Below are positions 56,186-64,000 of a stretch of DNA of 64,000 bases, in pieces. The first letter of the stretch is position 1. Each line of letters starts with the position of its first letter. This DNA is from Mesorhizobium sp. WSM3626. GTDB taxonomy: Bacteria > Pseudomonadota > Alphaproteobacteria > Rhizobiales > Rhizobiaceae. Location of the stretch: positions 97,037 through 161,036 of the forward strand of contig NZ_AZUY01000010.1 in the NCBI RefSeq assembly GCF_000513935.1, given 5' to 3'. The notes under the pieces are model-generated. The model ran no database searches and had not been told where the DNA came from. It saw only the letters and a list, made by a program, of their open reading frames with translations. The translations under genes and the position numbers were made by a program.

Positions 56186-57121
56186 TCAGCTCCCGAGCGC
56201 GGTCTTGACCGCCGCCGCCGCGTCGCCGCCGTCGAAGGTGGTCACGCCGGCAATCCAGGGCTTGACCGCATCTGGATTTTTCTTCAGCCAGTCGGTTGCC
56301 ACCGTGTTTGCATCGCTGCCTTTCAGGATGGCGTCCATCATCTGCCCTTCCATATCCAGATTGAATTTCAGGTTGGCGATGAACTTGCCGACATTCGGGC
56401 ACTCGGTCATGTAGCCCTTGCGCACATTGGTCGAGACGGTGGCCGCGCCAAAACCGCTGTCGCCCATGCCGTCGAGATAGGTGATCTTCATGGCGCCCAT
56501 CACAGGATGCGGCGTCCAGCCGAGGAAGGCGATCCACTCATTGTTCTTCATCGACTGCTCGGCCTGCGTCAGCATGCCGGCCTCCGAGGATTCGACCAGT
56601 TCGAACCCGTCGAGATTGTCCTTCGGGTTCTTGATCATGTCGAGGATGATGCGATTGCCGTCATTGCCGGCCTCGATGCCGTAGATCTTGCCGTTGAACT
56701 TGTCCTTGAACTTGCCGAGATCGGTCAGCGACTTGACGCCGGCATCCGCGACATAGGTCGGCACGACGATGCCGTAACCGGCACCGGCCAGGTTCTGGCT
56801 GACGGTCTCGACCGAACCGTCGGCCGTGTAATCCTTGATGTCGTTGGTCATCGACGGCATCCAGTTGCCGAGGAAGACATCGAGGTCCTTGTTCTTCAGC
56901 GACGCATAGGTCACCGGAACCGAGAGCTGGATCACCTGCGGCTCGTAGCCGAGCGCGGTAAGCAGCACGGAGGCCAGCCCGGTGGTAGCCTGGATGTCGG
57001 TCCAGCCGACGTCGGAGAGGCGAACCGTCTTGCAGCTTGCCGGATCGCCGGCGAAGGCCGCGCCCGTGGACAGGAAAGCCGCCAAGCCTAGGCCGGCGAC
57101 GAAGGAATTCATACGCGACAT
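56186..57121 (-). CDS. choX: Choline ABC transporter substrate-binding protein
   Basis: A 311-residue periplasmic protein with signal peptide (FVAGLGLAAFLSTGAAFA-G). The aromatic residues that form the choline cage in Sinorhizobium meliloti ChoX are present in context: Trp in DVGWTDI, Trp in LGNWMPS, Tyr in GAGYGIVVP and Trp in FLGWTPHP. It delivers choline to ChoWV for betaine synthesis and carbon use. It is the first gene of the operon. Confidence 0.93.
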   Translation of the reverse strand: MSRMNSFVAGLGLAAFLSTGAAFAGDPASCKTVRLSDVGWTDIQATTGLASVLLTALGYEPQVIQLSVPVTYASLKNKDLDVFLGNWMPSMTNDIKDYTADGSVETVSQNLAGAGYGIVVPTYVADAGVKSLTDLGKFKDKFNGKIYGIEAGNDGNRIILDMIKNPKDNLDGFELVESSEAGMLTQAEQSMKNNEWIAFLGWTPHPVMGAMKITYLDGMGDSGFGAATVSTNVRKGYMTECPNVGKFIANLKFNLDMEGQMMDAILKGSDANTVATDWLKKNPDAVKPWIAGVTTFDGGDAAAAVKTALGS

Positions 57122-57384
57122 CTGTATTCTCCCATTTCGATTTCTTTGGCGAAGCGAAGTTACGGTTTTTGTGCCCGCCTTGTTTCGTCAGCCAAACACC
57201 ATTCTGAAGTGGTTTCAAGCACTAAGACAATCACGATCAACGGCGCTGGCTGGCCAATCAGCGACACCGCTGACGCTTTCCGTGCCAGGCCCAAGCGCAA
57301 TCTGCCTCGGCAGTGGCGGCTTTTTCAGGGGAATGCGGCCGCGGCCCCTCCCCGCGCGGCGGCAAGTCGGCTTAAAAGGGCGGC

Positions 57385-57996
57385 ATGGCCAAGCTTTACT
57401 TCCACTACGCGACGATGAACGCCGGCAAGACGACCATGCTGTTGCAGGCATCGTACAATTACCGCGAACGCGGCATGACGACGATGCTGTTCGTCGCCGG
57501 TCACTACCGCATGGGCGACACCGGCTTGATTTCGTCGCGCATCGGGCTGGAGGCGGAAGCCGAGATGTTTCGCGATGGCGACGACCTGTTCGCCCGCGTC
57601 GCCGAGCATCACCAGCACACGGCGGTGCATTGCATCTTCGTCGATGAGGCCCAGTTCCTGGAGGAAGAACAGGTCTGGCAGCTTGCCCGCATCTCCGACC
57701 GGCTCAACATCCCCGTCATGTGCTACGGCCTGCGCACCGATTTCCAGGGCAAGCTGTTTCCCGGCTCGCGCGCGCTGCTGGCGATCGCCGATGATCTGCG
57801 CGAGGTGCGCACCATCTGCCGCTGCGGCCGCAAGGCGACCATGGTCGTGCGCCTCGGTCCCGACGGCAAGGTGGCCCGCCAGGGCGAACAGGTGGCAATC
57901 GGCAAGGACGTCTATGTCTCCCTCTGCCGCCGCCATTGGGAAGAGGAAATGGGCCGCGCGGCACCCGACGACTTCATCGGCTTTGTCAGCGGCTGA
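57385..57996 (+). CDS. tdk: Thymidine kinase
   Basis: A 203-residue type II thymidine kinase phosphorylating thymidine with ATP. P-loop YATMNAGKTTMLLQ, the catalytic acidic residue in IFVDEAQFLEEEQVWQL, the lasso region GLRTDFQGKLFPGSRALLAIAD, and the zinc-binding cysteines in CRCGRKA and a CxxHW C-terminal element are present. It stands alone, divergent from choX. Confidence 0.93.
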   Translation: MAKLYFHYATMNAGKTTMLLQASYNYRERGMTTMLFVAGHYRMGDTGLISSRIGLEAEAEMFRDGDDLFARVAEHHQHTAVHCIFVDEAQFLEEEQVWQLARISDRLNIPVMCYGLRTDFQGKLFPGSRALLAIADDLREVRTICRCGRKATMVVRLGPDGKVARQGEQVAIGKDVYVSLCRRHWEEEMGRAAPDDFIGFVSG

Positions 57997-58125
57997 AACG
58001 AGGGCCCGCTTGACGCCGGCATCGGGCAGTTGGCTGCCATCTCTTGCAGCCGCGCCATTCCATGTGCCTTTGTTAAGGTCGGCGCCCTATTTTCCCGCCA
58101 CAGCCAGAACTCCCCGGGGTCAGCC

Positions 58126-58515
58126 ATGCTTCGAGCCGTCTTGTCCGCCAGCCTTCTTCTCCTGGCCACTTCCGTTGCCGTCCAGGCCGGAGGCGATCCT
58201 GTGCTGGGCAAACATGTTTTCAACCGGTGTATGACCTGCCATGAGGCGGCCACGGACCGCGACAAGGTCGGCCCGCATCTTATGGGCGTCGTCGGTCGCA
58301 CGGCCGGGACCGCCGAAAGCTTCCTCGGTTATTATTCCGAGGCGATGAAGAGCGCGGGCGCTGCCGGTCTCGTTTGGGACGAGGCAAATCTTGCCGAATA
58401 CCTCAAATCGCCCAAGCTGAAGGTGCCCGGCAACAGGATGGCCTTCAGCGGGCTGAGCAATGACGACGACATCGCCAACGTCATTGCCTATCTGAAGGCC
58501 GATCCCAAGCCCTGA
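58126..58515 (+). CDS. Class I cytochrome c, exported
   Basis: A 129-residue protein with a signal peptide (VLSASLLLLATSVAVQA-G) and one haem-binding motif, CMTCH at residues 35-39, with the axial Met in PGNRMAFSGL. The rest resembles alphaproteobacterial cytochrome c2 or cytochrome c-550 types that carry electrons between complex III (petABC in this window) and oxidases. The ATG at 58126 gives the correct signal peptide; the frame opens earlier at 58030. Confidence 0.88.
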   Translation: MLRAVLSASLLLLATSVAVQAGGDPVLGKHVFNRCMTCHEAATDRDKVGPHLMGVVGRTAGTAESFLGYYSEAMKSAGAAGLVWDEANLAEYLKSPKLKVPGNRMAFSGLSNDDDIANVIAYLKADPKP

Positions 58516-58827
58516 GCAGACGCCGTCCGGAGTGGACTGGCTTGCGCCCGCCTGTGGGGCTGGAAGGGTCAGTTATTGTCAAGTTTCGGAGCCATCTGCT
58601 TCGGCGTGGACTGATTGCTTTGCCGACATGAAAGTTCAAAATCAGCTGAACCAGGCTTGGCCGGCCAGTTGATCACGCCATGACCACGGCTCCATTGCCT
58701 TTCAAGGGTTCGGCCGAATATTTGTTTCGCGCAGCGCACTGTTTTCACGTCTTTCAATCCCCTGATACCCCACATATATTCGCCGCTGTTCGCAACCAGC
58801 GAGCGGAAGCCGAAGCGGGAGGCCCCT
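58516..58827. other. 312-bp region upstream of the four-gene cluster
   Basis: No gene is seen on either strand that has a ribosome site or recognisable sequence. The stretch from about 58570 to 58760 is less GC-rich than its surroundings and contains AT-rich segments such as ATTTGTTTCG and CACATATATTCG; it presumably carries the promoter of the coiled-coil gene at 58828. Confidence 0.45.
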
Positions 58828-59916
58828 ATGGCGACATTGCAGAATTTCGATGCCGAAATTGCCAAGACCAAGCAGGTCGTCCAGGATATGCGCACCAAGA
58901 TCGAGCAATCCGGCACCGTGCTCGACACGCTCGCAACCGCCGACAAGAAGATCGGCGACGCCAATTTCGACATCGAGAACGCCCGCATCGAGGATGTGCT
59001 GAAGCAGCAGAAGGTGATGGAAGGCAACATCGCCGACCTGATCATCGGCCTCGAGGACGCCACCAATGTCTTCGGCGCCGAGTTCGAGAGCATGAAGAAC
59101 TATACCGGCTGGGAAAACTTCGTCGGCGTCTTTTCGGCGCAGCGCAAGCAGCGCATGCGCACCGACCGCGTGCGCAACATGTCGCTCGCCGGCAATCTGC
59201 AGGAACTGCTGGCCAAGTCCGACACCATCGTCGGCATATTGAAGGCGCAGAAGGAAGTTCTCGACCAGCGCTACAAGACCTCCGAAGCCAGCCTGTCGCA
59301 GGTTATCGAGCGCCGCAAGACCACGATGACGAACCTCGAAGCCGTGCAGAAGCGCATCGAGGAGCTCAATCCGATGCTGCTCGACATCGAAAACAAGATC
59401 GCCGCCTCGACCAGCCAGAAAGACCGCACGCAGCTCGAGGGCGAACGTTCCAAGCTCGCCACCGAATACAATGAAAAGCAGGCCAAGGAACAGGAGCTGC
59501 TGGCCGAAAGCCAGACGCTGGAGCGCTACACCTCGATGTTCCAGACCTTCGTCGATTCGCTCAACAACCAGATCGCCGCCCAGTCGACGCTGATCAACAA
59601 GCTGACCATCGATACCGAGCAGCGCATCGTGCTCTACAAGGCTTTGGAAGATTCTTTGAAGACCGCCGCGCAGCAGGACGTCGCCCACAAGATCAACACG
59701 CTGGGCAGCCAGGTCGACAACACGGCCGAGGAAACCATGGCCGGCATCGGCGCAGCCTCGCAGAAGCACATCGGCGACCTGCTCGAAATGCACGAGAAGA
59801 ACATGGTGGCCAGCGCCGACATCCAGCGCCGCAAGAAGCTGGCCGACGATGCCTTCGCCCGCCGCTTCGACGAGGTGCTGAAGAAGCACAATTCGGCCAA
59901 CTACGTGCAGTCATAA
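58828..59916 (+). CDS. Long coiled-coil protein, remotely TelA-like
   Basis: A 362-residue protein with no signal peptide or membrane segment, dominated by heptad-like helices (for example AQKEVLDQRYKTSEASLSQVIERRKTTMTNLEAVQKRIEELNPMLLDIENKI). A central segment (NKLTIDTEQRIVLYKALEDSLKTAAQQDVAHKINTLGSQVDNTAEETMAGIG) faintly resembles toxic-anion-resistance TelA proteins, but I cannot confirm it. It starts a four-gene group with a 381-residue unknown, Fic and an AAA+ ATPase, suggesting a substrate or scaffold of the ATPase. Confidence 0.75.
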   Translation: MATLQNFDAEIAKTKQVVQDMRTKIEQSGTVLDTLATADKKIGDANFDIENARIEDVLKQQKVMEGNIADLIIGLEDATNVFGAEFESMKNYTGWENFVGVFSAQRKQRMRTDRVRNMSLAGNLQELLAKSDTIVGILKAQKEVLDQRYKTSEASLSQVIERRKTTMTNLEAVQKRIEELNPMLLDIENKIAASTSQKDRTQLEGERSKLATEYNEKQAKEQELLAESQTLERYTSMFQTFVDSLNNQIAAQSTLINKLTIDTEQRIVLYKALEDSLKTAAQQDVAHKINTLGSQVDNTAEETMAGIGAASQKHIGDLLEMHEKNMVASADIQRRKKLADDAFARRFDEVLKKHNSANYVQS

Positions 59917-59956
59917 TTGCCGCGCGCACCGGTGCGACAATCGCAGGGCTGACAGC

Positions 59957-61102
59957 ATGACACCCGAAAACGACGCGGCGGCGCGGTATTTCTCGGCAAT
60001 CACGGCCGCGCTCGGCGGCCTTGAAGTGTTCATGCGCGACGACCGCTCGCCGCTTTACCGGCATGGCATCGTCGCCAAGATCGTTGCCGAATACATCGCC
60101 CGGCTCGACAAGTCCTTTTCGTGCTGGCGCAACCGGCTGGGCTTTATGGACACGTTCCGCATTTCGCGCGCCGAAAGCGGCTACCCGGTGTTCCAGAACC
60201 TGCTCGAACTGGAAAACGACCGCCGCCAGGCCGACGGCCGGCTCGCCAACATTCCCCAGGCCGGCGAGCTGCGCGAGGAGATGGCCGACTTCATCCTGCG
60301 CCACAAGCAGTTCCCCGACGCGCTGCAGAAATCGATGGCCGAGCGGCTCTATCTCGAGGACGTCAAGAGCGAGCAGACCTTCGGTCCGTTCACGCTGGCG
60401 CAGACTGCGAAGGTTTCCGTCAATCCGAAGACGGCGCGGCCCTATTATCTGGTCCACTGGGCGACCTTCGACGGCAGCGCCAACCTGCCTTTGGTCTACA
60501 TGGTGACGGTGGAGGATTCATCGGACAGCATGGTCAGCCAGCTTGTCGACCGGAGCGGCAAGCTCAACGACAAGGTCGACATTCCGCTGCCGGTCGACGG
60601 CCTGCTCAACCCCGAACTTGCCCATCGTTTCGACGATTTCACCGAGAAAAATTCGGCCTATACGCTGTCGCCGGCGACCATCGCCGTCAACCTCGACAAA
60701 GACTTCGAGCCACTGCACCCCAAGCAGCTGAGGCGGGTGGTGCTCGGTCCCTTCTACTCGGCAGGCATCACCGACAACAATTCGACGGTGACGGAAGTGC
60801 TGGCCAAGGTGCGCAAGCCCGAAAACGCCTGGCTTTTGACCTGGACCATCCAGGAAGTCTATTCCAAGGGCGAGAAGCCGGGCCGCAAGGGCCTGTTCTC
60901 AAGCGAGAAGACGACGCAGGAATTCTTCATCAACACCGATGACCTCGAGGCCGCTCGCCAGGGCGTGTCGAGCTACGAAAACCACGCGCTGATCCCGCAC
61001 GAGGCTTATCAGGCGCTTTACGCCGCGGGCGAAGCACAAAAGATATTTGCCGGCTACAAGGTTCACATCCTGTCGAATGGGCAGGTGATATCGGATGTCT
61101 AG
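59957..61102 (+). CDS. Uncharacterised 381-residue protein (possibly DUF6638)
   Basis: I do not recognise a function. The protein is soluble, with an N-terminal helical region (residues 1-130: MRDDRSPLYRHGIVAKIVAEYIARLDKSFSCWRNRLGF) and a mixed alpha/beta C-terminal part (GPFTLAQTAKVSVNPKTARPYYLVHWATFDGSANLPLVYMVTVEDSS...VVLGPFYSAGITDNNSTVTEVL). It lies 40 bases after the coiled-coil gene and 48 bases before Fic. Its conserved association with the coiled-coil and AAA+ genes should be tested; the DUF number is a guess. Confidence 0.7.
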   Translation: MTPENDAAARYFSAITAALGGLEVFMRDDRSPLYRHGIVAKIVAEYIARLDKSFSCWRNRLGFMDTFRISRAESGYPVFQNLLELENDRRQADGRLANIPQAGELREEMADFILRHKQFPDALQKSMAERLYLEDVKSEQTFGPFTLAQTAKVSVNPKTARPYYLVHWATFDGSANLPLVYMVTVEDSSDSMVSQLVDRSGKLNDKVDIPLPVDGLLNPELAHRFDDFTEKNSAYTLSPATIAVNLDKDFEPLHPKQLRRVVLGPFYSAGITDNNSTVTEVLAKVRKPENAWLLTWTIQEVYSKGEKPGRKGLFSSEKTTQEFFINTDDLEAARQGVSSYENHALIPHEAYQALYAAGEAQKIFAGYKVHILSNGQVISDV

Positions 61103-61150
61103 GAACCTGCTTTGCGTCATTAAAAGCCACGCAGCACTGAGGCGCCAGCA

Positions 61151-61942
61151 ATGACCGGCGAAGCTAATATCTCCAGCAAGAAGCGGCAGCTCGATGCGCT
61201 GAAGAGGAGAGTTCGGCCCGGCGCCCTGGAAGGCTTGGAACACAGCCAGCGTATCGACATAACGTACACGTCGAACGCGATCGAGGGAAACACACTGACG
61301 GCGGGCGAGACGGCCCTGGTTCTGGAAAAAGGCATCACGATCAGTGGCAAGCCGCTCAAGGATCATCTCGAGGCAATCGACCACGCACGCGCATTGAGTT
61401 GGGTACTCGAAATCGCATCTAAAGACGACCATCCGATCATGGAGGCGGACATCCGCAATCTTCATCATCTGGTCGTGGCGAACTCCAAGCCGGAGATAGC
61501 TGGCCAATACGCCGACAGCGCCCGTTACGTGAATACCAATGTCGGCGTATTCAATTTTCCCGCCCCTGTGGAGATTCCAGCGCTGATGGAAGTTTTTTGC
61601 CGGTGGTTGAGCGCGGCGCCAAGCACGCCACGAACTGCGTTCGAGGCTCATCGGCGTTTCGTCGCCATTCACCCGTTCAATGACGGCAACGGGCGTACAG
61701 CACGCCTTTTGATGAATCTGGTGCTGGCGCGAGGTGGATACCCGCCGGTAGCGATCCGTCCCGAAGATCGCCCCGATTACATTGCCGCGCTCGAGATCGA
61801 CCAGGGCGGCGGAGGGCACGTCGCTTTCGACAAGCTGCTTTTCGAAAGGCTGGACCAGACTTTGGACATCTATCTGGACGCAGCGCGTCAGGCGCAGGAT
61901 CGTTCTGCGGAAGGCGGGAAAGTAATCCCGATAAGGAGCTGA
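61151..61942 (+). CDS. Fic-domain protein (class II, with N-terminal inhibitory helix)
   Basis: A 263-residue Fic enzyme of the type that AMPylates target proteins. The active-site motif HPFNDGNGRTAR runs from residue 174 and is complete (catalytic His174). The N-terminal segment TYTSNAIEGNTLT carries the inhibitory Ser-x-x-x-Glu-Gly (Glu45) motif, so the enzyme is held inactive intramolecularly. Codon use (GTA, AGT, ATA, TTT) is less GC-rich than its neighbours, suggesting acquisition. Its end carries AAGGAG, the ribosome site of the AAA+ gene. Confidence 0.9.
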   Translation: MTGEANISSKKRQLDALKRRVRPGALEGLEHSQRIDITYTSNAIEGNTLTAGETALVLEKGITISGKPLKDHLEAIDHARALSWVLEIASKDDHPIMEADIRNLHHLVVANSKPEIAGQYADSARYVNTNVGVFNFPAPVEIPALMEVFCRWLSAAPSTPRTAFEAHRRFVAIHPFNDGNGRTARLLMNLVLARGGYPPVAIRPEDRPDYIAALEIDQGGGGHVAFDKLLFERLDQTLDIYLDAARQAQDRSAEGGKVIPIRS

Positions 61943-61944
61943 TC

Positions 61945-63855
61945 ATGGACACCGGCCTGACCACCATCCCGGAAGCGGCTATCGAAAAGCACCGCGCCAC
62001 CGCGCAAAGCTTCATCACCCGCATCGTCGTGCTGGAAGATCCCTCGCGCGAATCCGGCACCGCGCTTGCCGGCACCAACCGGCGCTTCGTTTCCACCGTC
62101 TCGGTCGGTTCGGTGCGGCGCACGCGCGAGGTCGAGCTGTCGAAGACCGTCGGCGCCGTCCATCCCGACGACCAGTTGCTGACCATCGCGCAGCACACGC
62201 TGCTCTTTCGCGCCCGGCGCGGCACGGCGCTCGCGCTGGCGGTATCGGACGTGTTCGCCGAAGGCTCCGATCTTGAAAGCCTGCAGGCCAGGAACACCCG
62301 CGCTCCGCTCGAAGGCGACGAGGCGTCCACCTTCAAGAAACTGCTGTCGGCCTCGGCCTATATCTCAGCTTTCAGCCTTGCCTCCTACCTGTTCCAGCTC
62401 ATCGACAGTGACGGCGAGGCGCCGAACGACATACCAGAACCGGACTTCCTGTTCGACACGCCGCAGGACGCGGTGAAATCGATCCTGGCCGGTCTCGACA
62501 AGGCGATATCGGGCTCGACAGACGATACCGACCTGATGACCCGCGCCCGCGCCTTCGCCCGCGTCGCCATCGACGGACTTCTGGCGCGCAAAGGCCGCTT
62601 CGACGGCATCGGCCCGTTCGAGAACGCCCATATCCGCATCGACGCCGACGACTTCACCCTCGACGGCTTCGACGTCGCGCCGGGCAAGCGCTCCAAGCCG
62701 CTGGTGATGACCTTCAAGACGCCGGAAGAGGTCGTCGGCAATCACATCGCCAAATACCAGTCGGTCAAACTCGCCAAGATGCTGATGGCCTACGACTTCG
62801 AGCGCGAGCTGAACCCGTTCGTCGAGCTTGGCGGCTTCCTGTTCACCTTCATCGGCGACGGGGCGCCCGGCACCGGCAAAACGACGCTGATCCAGATGAT
62901 CGCCGGCCTCGTCAACGGCTATTGCCAGGTCGCCGGCTATCCCTTCGCCTACGAGAACTTCGGCGTCGACCAGATCTCGTCCTACCAGGGCAAATCAGGC
63001 CAGAACTGCCGCCAGTTCATCAACAATGTCTTGAACCCGCGCGTCATCGGCTTCGGCACCATCGACGACATCGACCAAGTGGCCGCTAGACGCTCCGACG
63101 ACCGCGCCTCGGCCGGCCAGCAGGAGATCACCGGCGTGCTGATGGATGCCTTCGCCGGCGCCGCCACCGTGGTGCGCGGCAATTGCTCGTTCGGCATGTT
63201 TTCCAACTATCCGGAGAATGTCGACGACGCACTGCGCCAGCGCGCCGGCGCCCGCTGGCTGGTCGACGGGCCTCAGACCCGCGACGACTATATCGACATT
63301 TTCGTGCTGCTCGCCGGCAAGAACCACGAGATCCCCCTGGGCAAGCACGAGCTCTACGCCGCGCAGGAAATCCAGCGCGCCGTGACCGAAGCTTATGAGG
63401 AGCATGAAAAGCCGCAGGAGGACGGGCTGATGCGGGTCTATGAGCGCTACATGAAGGAAAACGGCGCGCCCAAGACCATGGCCGACATCGGCAGCTACCT
63501 GCACCTGATCAAGGACGCCGAACCGCGCTTCACCGGCCGCGCCATCAAGAACGTCACCGACGCCATCAAGATGCGCGCCATGGACATCGAGCTTCCAGAC
63601 GATTGGTTCGAAAAGCCGGAAGCTTTCATGCACAAGAGCTACGACGACAAGAAAGCGATGATCGAGGAACTGCGCGGCCCGTTCTCGATGGACATGGTCA
63701 TGCAGGAGATCAACCGCTACGCCGATTCCGAATTCCGCTATTCCGACAAATCGGACGACGCCGCGGTGGAGAAGCTGCTGCGTGACGCAAGGCTGCGCGA
63801 ACGCGCTGCGCGCGAAATGGAGGAGATGAAGAAGAAGGGTCTGTGGAATGCGTGA
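61945..63855 (+). CDS. AAA+ ATPase, unusual class
   Basis: A 636-residue protein with about 290 residues of non-ATPase N-terminus, then Walker A GDGAPGTGKTT (304-314), Walker B VIGFGTIDDID (367-376), a sensor-1 asparagine (near 421) in GMFSNYPENVDDALRQRAGARW, and a lid and C-terminal helices ending in a charged coil (ARLRERAAREMEEMKKKGLWNA). Clade assignment is not clear to me. It starts two bases after the Fic stop, with AAGGAG inside Fic, so it depends on the same transcript. It follows the coiled-coil and unknown genes. Confidence 0.85.
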   Translation: MDTGLTTIPEAAIEKHRATAQSFITRIVVLEDPSRESGTALAGTNRRFVSTVSVGSVRRTREVELSKTVGAVHPDDQLLTIAQHTLLFRARRGTALALAVSDVFAEGSDLESLQARNTRAPLEGDEASTFKKLLSASAYISAFSLASYLFQLIDSDGEAPNDIPEPDFLFDTPQDAVKSILAGLDKAISGSTDDTDLMTRARAFARVAIDGLLARKGRFDGIGPFENAHIRIDADDFTLDGFDVAPGKRSKPLVMTFKTPEEVVGNHIAKYQSVKLAKMLMAYDFERELNPFVELGGFLFTFIGDGAPGTGKTTLIQMIAGLVNGYCQVAGYPFAYENFGVDQISSYQGKSGQNCRQFINNVLNPRVIGFGTIDDIDQVAARRSDDRASAGQQEITGVLMDAFAGAATVVRGNCSFGMFSNYPENVDDALRQRAGARWLVDGPQTRDDYIDIFVLLAGKNHEIPLGKHELYAAQEIQRAVTEAYEEHEKPQEDGLMRVYERYMKENGAPKTMADIGSYLHLIKDAEPRFTGRAIKNVTDAIKMRAMDIELPDDWFEKPEAFMHKSYDDKKAMIEELRGPFSMDMVMQEINRYADSEFRYSDKSDDAAVEKLLRDARLRERAAREMEEMKKKGLWNA

Positions 63856-63868
63856 GGCGCGCCAGCCT

Positions 63869-64000
63869 TCCCTTCTCCCCTTGTGGGAGAAGGTGTCGCC
63901 GAAGGCGACGGATGAGGGGTGCTCCAGCTTGGCAAGGAGGGCGATCCTTCGCGCACCCCTCATCCGTCTCGGCGCTGCGCGCCGATCCACCTTCTCCCAC
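63869..64000. repeat. Long palindromic dispersed repeat, cut by window end
   Basis: Outer hairpin CCTTCTCCCCTTGTGGGAGA (63874-63893), inner GTCGCCGAAGGCGAC (63896-63910), then GGATGAGGGGTGC whose inverse GCACCCCTCATCC lies at 63952-63964, followed by GGCGCTGCGCGCC and the second outer arm CCACCTTCTCCCAC at the end. Related arms occur at 22778 and 49594, and a similar architecture at 35262. Confidence 0.7.

Overview
This 64 kb window is a chromosomal segment of a high-GC alphaproteobacterium of the order Hyphomicrobiales, most likely Mesorhizobium or a close relative. The evidence is the uniformly GC-rich coding sequence, several copies of rhizobial RIME-type palindromic intergenic repeats, a BA14K-family protein, a choXWV choline importer, separate petA-petB-petC genes, a ClpS2-type adaptor, and many TTG or GTG starts. 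I see no rRNA, tRNA, CRISPR array, prophage or intact insertion sequence. Most of the window is core genome. Every annotation comes from reading the sequence; no database search was run.

Layout. 0-15 kb: BA14K end, MBL hydrolase, ilvE, then a MarR / OmpR-type response regulator / histidine kinase group (PetP/PetR or CenR-like), a GT4 glycosyltransferase, CsaA, YbjN, UbiK, a solo BrnA-like protein, the compact run lgt-midA-pgeF-M24 protein, a lipoprotein and prs. 15-24 kb: AraC regulator divergent from an Fsr-like exporter, an alpha/beta hydrolase divergent from an OhrR-like regulator with a strong palindromic operator, rplY-pth-ychF, two MaoC proteins, apt and a class A acid phosphatase. 24-34 kb: petABC, cupin, epoxide-hydrolase-like protein, a small conserved protein, GNAT and two tandem ABC exporter half-transporters. 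34-42 kb: trmL, soxR with a SoxR box, hemF, several small secreted or hypothetical proteins, a secreted subtilase, and the coupled operon DUF1285-NUDIX-CCA nucleotidyltransferase. 42-50 kb: the divergent operon moxR-DUF58-DUF4159/BatA-like-large membrane protein. 50-58 kb: clpS2, small secreted proteins, a second two-component system, choXWV, tdk and a cytochrome c. 58.8-63.9 kb: a coiled-coil protein, an uncharacterised 381-residue protein, a Fic enzyme and a divergent AAA+ ATPase.

The most interesting signals are these. (1) The 58.8-63.9 kb four-gene group is the best candidate for an undescribed system: coiled-coil protein plus unknown protein plus AAA+ ATPase, with a Fic AMPylase-type gene fitted just before the ATPase. 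(2) A ~266 bp MITE-like element with 33-bp terminal inverted repeats sits exactly between moxR and its DUF58 partner; removing it with one TA restores a TAATG stop-start overlap. (3) Palindromic operators lie upstream of the MarR-type genes, and a near-consensus SoxR box precedes soxR. (4) A secreted subtilase lies next to a small exported protein of unknown function.
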